From Owenia fusiformis (taxonomy: Eukaryota; Annelida; Polychaeta; Sabellida; Oweniidae), in NCBI GenBank assembly GCA_903813345.2, contig CAIIXF020000006.1:12280348-12344347 (forward strand): a DNA stretch of 64,000 bases, written 5' to 3'. This document shows, in pieces, positions 57,770-64,000 of the stretch (the first letter of the stretch is position 1; each line of letters starts with the position of its first letter). Under the pieces are notes generated by a model, which made no database searches, was not told the origin of the DNA, and saw nothing but the letters and a program-made list of their open reading frames with translations. The translations under genes were made by a program, and so were the position numbers.

Positions 57770-58850
57770 CTTAATTATTTTCCGTATATACCTTTACACT
57801 GAATCGGCCAAGTAAAGTACAAATATAGAGGAAGTAATCAACAGAGGACACTTTTAACCTCATCAGTGACCGTTATTAAAGTCCGCACCGAGCGCATTTA
57901 AATCTGCATCGATTGTTTTCGCATTGCACTCTTTACATAGGGTGTAGTAATACGTTATCGAGCGGGGGACTCTGGTAGCCAAACTTATGAAAGGATTTTT
58001 CATTTAGGTATTTGACTTGGTGGTCCACATTTCGAACATATAGGTAGTGCCTTCCTGATTTATCAGAGCCACTCTATATCTAAATCTTGCATTGTAAGAG
58101 AATGAGGTGCATGTGGTGCATGGTGCGTGGTGGAAAGTAAGACCTCCATTACTTATGTATAGCCTGCTTTTAATCCCTTATATTATGTATGTATGACATG
58201 AAACGGAATACTAGTAATTTGATGCGTCTCTCTGTTCATTTGTAAGGAGGCATCGCTTATAAAACGTTGTTTAAGTGGGTAAACCCTTATTTCTTATAAG
58301 TGCAAATCTTTGCGAAACGCCAACTTTCAATTCACTTATACTTATAACATACCAATTTTCAGCCAAATTCATTAAAATCTATTTGAATTAGAATAAAAAT
58401 TTCAAGACTTATGGGACAACCCTCGTATATACGCTTCACTTATTGAGCGAAATGATCAGGATTTTGACGTATCATGTCCAACTTTTCCAAATAGGTCTAT
58501 TTAAAATCAGAATATTGTAGCTCTACTTTAACTAGCGCCAGATCGTCAAAAAGAATTACAACACGCGTGAAGATGTATCTAGACAGCAAAGTGCTAAAAT
58601 TATCGTGGGGACTATAGTCACAAATCACTGAAGGCAACGTCTGAATAGTAATGAAATAACAGAAATGGAAAGAATATTTCACCAATATTTCAAGATTAAA
58701 AACAGGAAGATGTTATGAGTATCAGAATGGATAAATATAGCCATTAAAGGATATAGAGGACTAAATATTTGCAATATGTATTATATTATTTCTATACTGT
58801 AGACTATACTGACTCACTAAGCACAATTGCATTGTTTTGAAAAAGGTAGG
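57770..58850. other. No gene seen
   Basis: A decayed mariner-type end may be present (GGGACAACCCTCGTATATAC near 58412). Otherwise featureless. Confidence 0.45.
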
Positions 58851-58860
58851 CAATAGACTA

Positions 58861-59284
58861 GGTGCGAGTAGAAAAAATCTTGATTTACGTCATTAAATAT
58901 TCAAAATTCAGTCAAACTGATGTCATATTTGTAATCTACGTGTAAAAGTACTGCTAGAAATATGGTTTCGAAAATTGTTTATCAACTTTGAAAATTAAAT
59001 TTGTTTTGAAAATGTGACTTCCAAGTTCGGGTTGAATCCCCATAGAACCCATGTTACAAAATCACAAAAAGTGAAATATCTTTTTTTGGTATTTGACAGA
59101 TAACATTTTCCTTTACTGGACATATTTTTATTTTCATAACTATTAGATAAATAAGGGTTATATGAAAATTGAATCACTAAAACAGATGTAATTTAAGTTA
59201 AAGGGAAATTTCTACTATACCCGTCATGTTATCTGACCCGAACGAGCCACCTGGTGGTGAAACTGGTAATTTCCTACTCGCATC
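58861..59284. mobile_element. TA-flanked miniature element
   Basis: GGTGCGAGTAGAAAA at the left and TTTCCTACTCGCATC at the right, with TA directly outside each. There is no coding sequence. Confidence 0.55.
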
Positions 59285-59784
59285 TATGTTATTGCAGCGT
59301 TTGCATGCTAGACATTGTTAATATTGCTTATTTAATCAAAAAGTAGGTAAATCGTCAATTAAAATATCCAATTACTGGTAATCAATTTACATTTAAGAAG
59401 AAAGATGAAAGAGACGTGGCGGAGTACCAAAAGCCTTCTGGGTGATTAATATGGGTGTCCCAAAATGAGCCACTTTTTGACAAGTATTTTCTCAGCAATA
59501 GAACAACCGAATTCTTTGAAAATTACTATTGAGGAAGTATTAGGTGTTAGTAGCAAGTATGAATGTGAAAGAGATCAGTTACATATGAAAGTATTGTCGA
59601 ATTAAAATCAGCATGCGAAAAAATCCAGCATCAATGGAAAAGTCACCAATTTCGGTCTAAAACAAAAATGATCGGAGCCGCTTATTGACAAATATTATGT
59701 CAGCAATAGATAGGCCAAAATGTTTGAATTTTTTATAAATGAATCATAGGGTATCAAGTAGTAAGGGCGTCCCGAATAATCTTG

Positions 59785-62525
59785 TCTACAGGTTTCCAGC
59801 CAAACCGTTTGAGGGATTCATTTGAAATTCTCAGGGATGATTCTACCTATGAAAGTTTAGAACTGATTTATTTTTCGGCATTCTCGGTAAATGTTAAGGC
59901 GGCCATTTTGGATTTTCCGTCCTAAAATCTTGTCTGTCAAGGCTTGTCTACAGGTTTCCAGCCAAACTGTTTGAGGGATTCATTTGAAATTCTCAGGGAT
60001 GTTTCTACCTATGAAAGCTTAGAACTGATAAGTTTTTCGGCATTCTGGGTAAATGTTAAGGCGGCCATTTTGGATTTTCCGTCCTAAAATCTTGTCTGTC
60101 AAGGCTTGTCTACAGTTTTCCAGCCAAACCGTTCGAGGGATTTATTTGAAATTCTCAGGGATGTTTCTACCTATGAAAGTTTGAACTGATTAGTTTTTCG
60201 GCATTCTGGGTAAATGTTAAGGCGGCCATTTTGGATTTTCCGTCCTAAAATCTTCATTGTCTGTCAAAGCTTGACTACAGGTTTCAAGCCAAACCGTTTG
60301 AGGGATTCATTTGAAATTCTCAGGGATGTTTCTACCTATGAAAGTTTAGAACTGATTAGTTTTTCGGCATTCTGGGTAAATGTTAAGGAGGCCATATTGG
60401 ATTTCCGTCCTAAAATCTTGTCCGTCAAGGCTTGTCTACAGGTCTCCGGCCAAACCGTTTGAGGGATTCATTTGAAATTCTCAGGGATATTTCTACCTAT
60501 GAAAGTTTAGAACTGATTAGTTTTTCGGCATTCTGGGTAAATGTTAAGGCGGCCATTTTGGATTTTCCGTCCTAAAATCTTGTCTGTCAAAGCTTGTCTA
60601 CAGGTTTCAAGCCAAACCGTTTGAGGGATTCATTTGAAATTCTCAGGGATATTTCTACCTATGAAAGTTTAGAACTGATTAGTTTTTCGGCATTCTGGGT
60701 AAATGCTAAGGCGGCCATTTCGGATTTTCCGTCCTAAAATCTTGTCTGTCAAGGCTTGTCTACTATACAGGTTTCCAGCCAAACCGTTTGAGAGATTCAT
60801 TTGAAATTCTCAGGGATGTGCCTATGAAAGTTTAGAACTGATTAGTTTTTCGGCATTCTTTGTAAATGTAAAGGCGGCCATTTTGGATTTCCGTCCTAAA
60901 ATCTTGTCTGTCAAGGCTTGTCTACAGGTTTCCAGCCAAACCGTTTGAGGGGCTCATTTGAAATTCTCAGGGATGTTTCTACCTATGAAAGTTTAGAACT
61001 GATTGGTTTTTCGGCATTCTGGGTAAATGTTAAGGCGGCCATTTTGGATTTTCTGTCCTAAAATCTTGTCTGTCAAGGCTTGTCTACAGATTTCTAGCCA
61101 AACCGTTTGCGGGATTCATTTGAAATTCTCAGGGATGTTTATACCTATGAAAGTTTAGAACTGATTAGTTTTTCGGCATTCTGGGTAAATGTTAAGGCGG
61201 CCATTTTGGATATTCCGTCCTAAAATCTTGTCCGTCAAGGCTTGGCTACAGGTTTCCAGCCAAACCGTTTGAGGGATTCATTTGAAATTCTCAGGGATAT
61301 TTCTACCTATGAAAGTTTAGAACTGATTAGTTTTTCGGCATTCTGGGTAAATGCTAAGGCGGCCATTTCGGATTTTCCGTCCTAAAATCTTGTCTGTCAA
61401 GGCTTGTCTACTATACAGGTTTCCAGCCAAACTGTTTGAGGGATTCATTTGAAATTCTCAGGGATGTTTCTACCTATGAAAGCTTAGAACTGATAAGTTT
61501 TTCGGCATTCTGGGTAAATGTTAAGGCGGCCATTTTGGATTTTCCGTCCTAAAATCTTGTCTGTCAAGGCTTGTCTACAGGTTTCCAGCCAAACCGTTTG
61601 AGGGGCTCATTTGAAATTCTCAGGGATGTTTCTACCTATGAAAGTTTAGAACTGATTGGTTTTTCGGCATTCTGGGTAAATGTTAAGGCGGCCATTTTGG
61701 ATTTTCTGTCCTAAAATCTTGTCTGTCAAGGCTTGTCTACAGATTTCTAGCCAAACCGTTTGCGGGATTCATTTGAAATTCTCAGGGATGTTTATACCTA
61801 TGAAAGTTTAGAACTGATTAGTTTTTCGGCATTCTGGGTAAATGTTAAGGCGGCCATTTTGGATATTCCGTCCTAAAATCTTGTCCGTCAAGGCTTGGCT
61901 ACAGGTTTCCAGCCAAACCGTTTGAGGGATTCATTTGAAATTCTCAGGGATGATTCTACCTATGAAAGTTTAGAACTGATTTATTTTTCGGCATTCTCGG
62001 TAAATGTTAAGGCGGCCATTTTGGATTTTCCGTCCTAAAATCTTGTCTGTCAAGGCTTGTCTACAGGTTTCCAGCCAAACTGTTTGAGGGATTCATTTGA
62101 AATTCTCAGGGATGTTTCTACCTATGAAAGCTTAGAACTGATAAGTTTTTCGGCATTCTGGGTAAATGTTAAGGCGGCCATTTTGGATTTTCCGTCCTAA
62201 AATCTTGTCTGTCAAGGCTTGTCTACAGGTTTCCAGCCAAACCGTTTGAGGGATTTATTTGAAATTCTCAGGGATGTTTCTACCTATGAAAGTTTGAACT
62301 GATTAGTTTTTCGGCATTCTGGGTAAATGTTAAGGCGGCCATTTTGGATTTTCCGTCCTAAAATCTTGTCTGTCAAGGCTTGGCTACAGGTTTCCAGCCA
62401 AACCGTTTGAGGGATTCATTTGAAATTCTCAGGGATGTTTCTACCTATAAAATTTAGAACTGATTAGTTTTTGGAATTCTCTTGGTAAATGTTAAACGGC
62501 CATTTTGGATTTTTCGTCCTAAAAT
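59785..62525. repeat. Satellite array, about 162-bp monomer, about 17 copies, higher-order structure
   Basis: The marker GCGGCC recurs at 59899, 60061, 60222, 60549, 60711, 60874, 61035, 61197, 61359, 61526, 61688, 61850, 62012, 62174 and 62335, with GAGGCC at 60388 and ACGGCC near 62497. Spacing is 161-167. A 5-base insertion (CTATA before CAG) marks monomers at 60761 and 61409, 648 bp apart, so a block of four monomers was duplicated. A rare variant (GATGATTCTACC with TTATTTTTCGG) at 59836 recurs at 61949, 13 monomers away. A decayed monomer stands alone at about 62755-62880. No coding sequence. Confidence 0.93.
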
Positions 62526-62899
62526 CGTGTCTGTGAAGGCTTTTTTTAAGATAAAAAAGGATTTCCCACTGAGAGCAATGTTAAATTAAAACATTTTTTT
62601 AGAAATAACTAAACTTTCATTCTTTCCAATTTTCACATATTTTGTAATACATCAGTATATCCTTTACCCGAATATTTTCAGGAAAATCTGAATTGTAGAA
62701 AAACAGCTGATACACTGTGAAGAAATACCTTAAAACGTGTCTCTTGAGGGTTGTTTACAGGTTTCATGGATTCATCCTATATAACATTTTAGAGATGTTT
62801 CTATGGAAAGTTTAGAACTGATTAGTTTTTAGGCAGTCTGGGTAAATGTTAAGATGGCCATTTTTAATTTTCCATCCCGAAAAGTGTATTCTGTTCAAG

Positions 62900-64000
62900 G
62901 GTGCGATTCTGTTCACCCTGTGGCTTGTTTCGTATACTCTGTGTTTACACAAATGTATAGACGACACTTAAGTTAACCATTGGGTGATTTTAACAATTGT
63001 ATCCCTTTTGATTGACTATTGAATTACTGTGAGTATTATTGATCATACGTGCCATATTCACTTTGTTACGGCTCTGACATTCATTCATGATATCGTTACT
63101 AGTTGATATCCGGATGTTCTCAAGGTAAATCTCTTATATTTCTTTGAGCCCAGAGAACTTAACCTAGAACACCGTGTGGAGCATAGATAAATTGTTGGTC
63201 ATCATCGATTGTTGGTCAAGATCGTTTTACTTTTAATGGAATCACGAACCTGACAAACAGTATCCGTTGCAATTCAAATCCTAATGAAACCTAATTGAAT
63301 AATGTAAAGAAGGGTTCGAATGATATCAATCACAGTAACAGGTGTACGACGAAGCTCTCTTTTAAGAATGAAGTCAAACGAGATTGCAAAGGGTATGGTT
63401 GCAAGGCTTGCAGTCGGTTTTTGATAATTTCAAAATATGATTGCCACAAAGCATCATTGATCATGATCCCGCTTGATATTAAATGGGCAAATCTAAATGC
63501 AATTGCAGTTCATCTATGAACGTTCCCTCGTTATGATGATGATCCACTATCTCATCTTGATTCACAAGGTTTCGATTGTATCCTACCTCAGACCCAGTGG
63601 AACGCGACGATGCCACTATCTGCCAATTAATAATCAACTTGTAATTCAGCAGACAGTGTTATCGTATAACAGATAGATCGTTTATTGTTTAGAAGTTCTG
63701 AGACTACATTTTTATCCTACATCTAGATGCATAATATGGGGAGCTTATTACCCTGCACAAGACTGACCCACGCTCTCCATTCTACGGATAAACCCCTAAA
63801 CAAGACTAGCCAACCTGTTGTCCCTCAGTCTTCAATTGACTTAAAATAGGGGACAAAATAAGTGGGTCTTTGAACGCCCGCGCCATGATCCCGATGGGTC
63901 GTACTCAAGGCGTATTTTACTTCTATCTGAGGACTGATTATGCAAAAGCTTATAAGACAATTGATCTACTGTTTTATTTGACGCTGCTCAATCAATCTTT
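62900..64000. other. Right end of window, no gene seen
   Basis: Short frames only (for example 63295-63519, 74 codons, no recognised domain). No repeat shared with the rest of the window was noticed. Confidence 0.5.

Noticed and set aside
59785-62525. CRISPR-like array
   Set aside because: The period is uniform with no unique spacers, and the DNA is animal. It is a satellite.

Overview
This is AT-rich, intron-containing animal DNA crowded with transposable elements. The two recognisable host genes, the many TTAA-, TA- and TTA-flanked elements with terminal inverted repeats (TIRs), a DIRS-type retrotransposon, CR1/Jockey-like LINE pieces and a GGAC microsatellite fit a marine invertebrate. 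A hemichordate, echinoderm, lancelet or lophotrochozoan is plausible, but I cannot name the species from sequence alone. There is no bacterial or viral gene organisation, no operon and no CRISPR array.

Layout. 0-2.2 kb: 3' part of a dead LINE. 2.4-7.1 kb: a 4.7-kb fold-back element with arms of about 1 kb. 7.9-18.1 kb: a DIRS-type retrotransposon (gag, reverse transcriptase, RNase H, tyrosine recombinase) broken by a 4.9-kb insertion and by a 1.6-kb Harbinger-like element, and carrying a nonsense codon and frameshifts. 19.4-20.8 kb: an intact, intronless glutamine-synthetase/lengsin-like gene. 21.9-23.3 kb: a TIR element filled with a minisatellite. 23.4-25.6 kb: a second dead LINE on the minus strand and nested small elements. 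26.7-32.8 kb, minus strand: a five-exon secreted serine beta-lactamase/penicillin-binding-like hydrolase gene. I rebuilt its splice phases, and it carries one single-base frameshift. Its 3.3-kb second intron holds a TIR element that itself holds a 1-kb near-perfect palindrome. 33-58 kb: no confidently recognised gene, but many palindromic miniature elements, three of them with TTAA target duplications, plus a few exon-like open stretches. 59.8-62.5 kb: a satellite of about 162 bp with higher-order duplication. 62.9-64 kb: nothing recognised.

The two host genes show no shared pathway: one encodes a glutamine-synthetase fold protein, the other a secreted or membrane-anchored hydrolase. Most of the biology is transposon nesting. 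The items most worth following are the 1-kb hairpin, the satellite-like growth inside a TIR element, the exon-like Cys-rich ORF inside a TTAA element, and the paired coding-like remnants near 40 and 55.5 kb.
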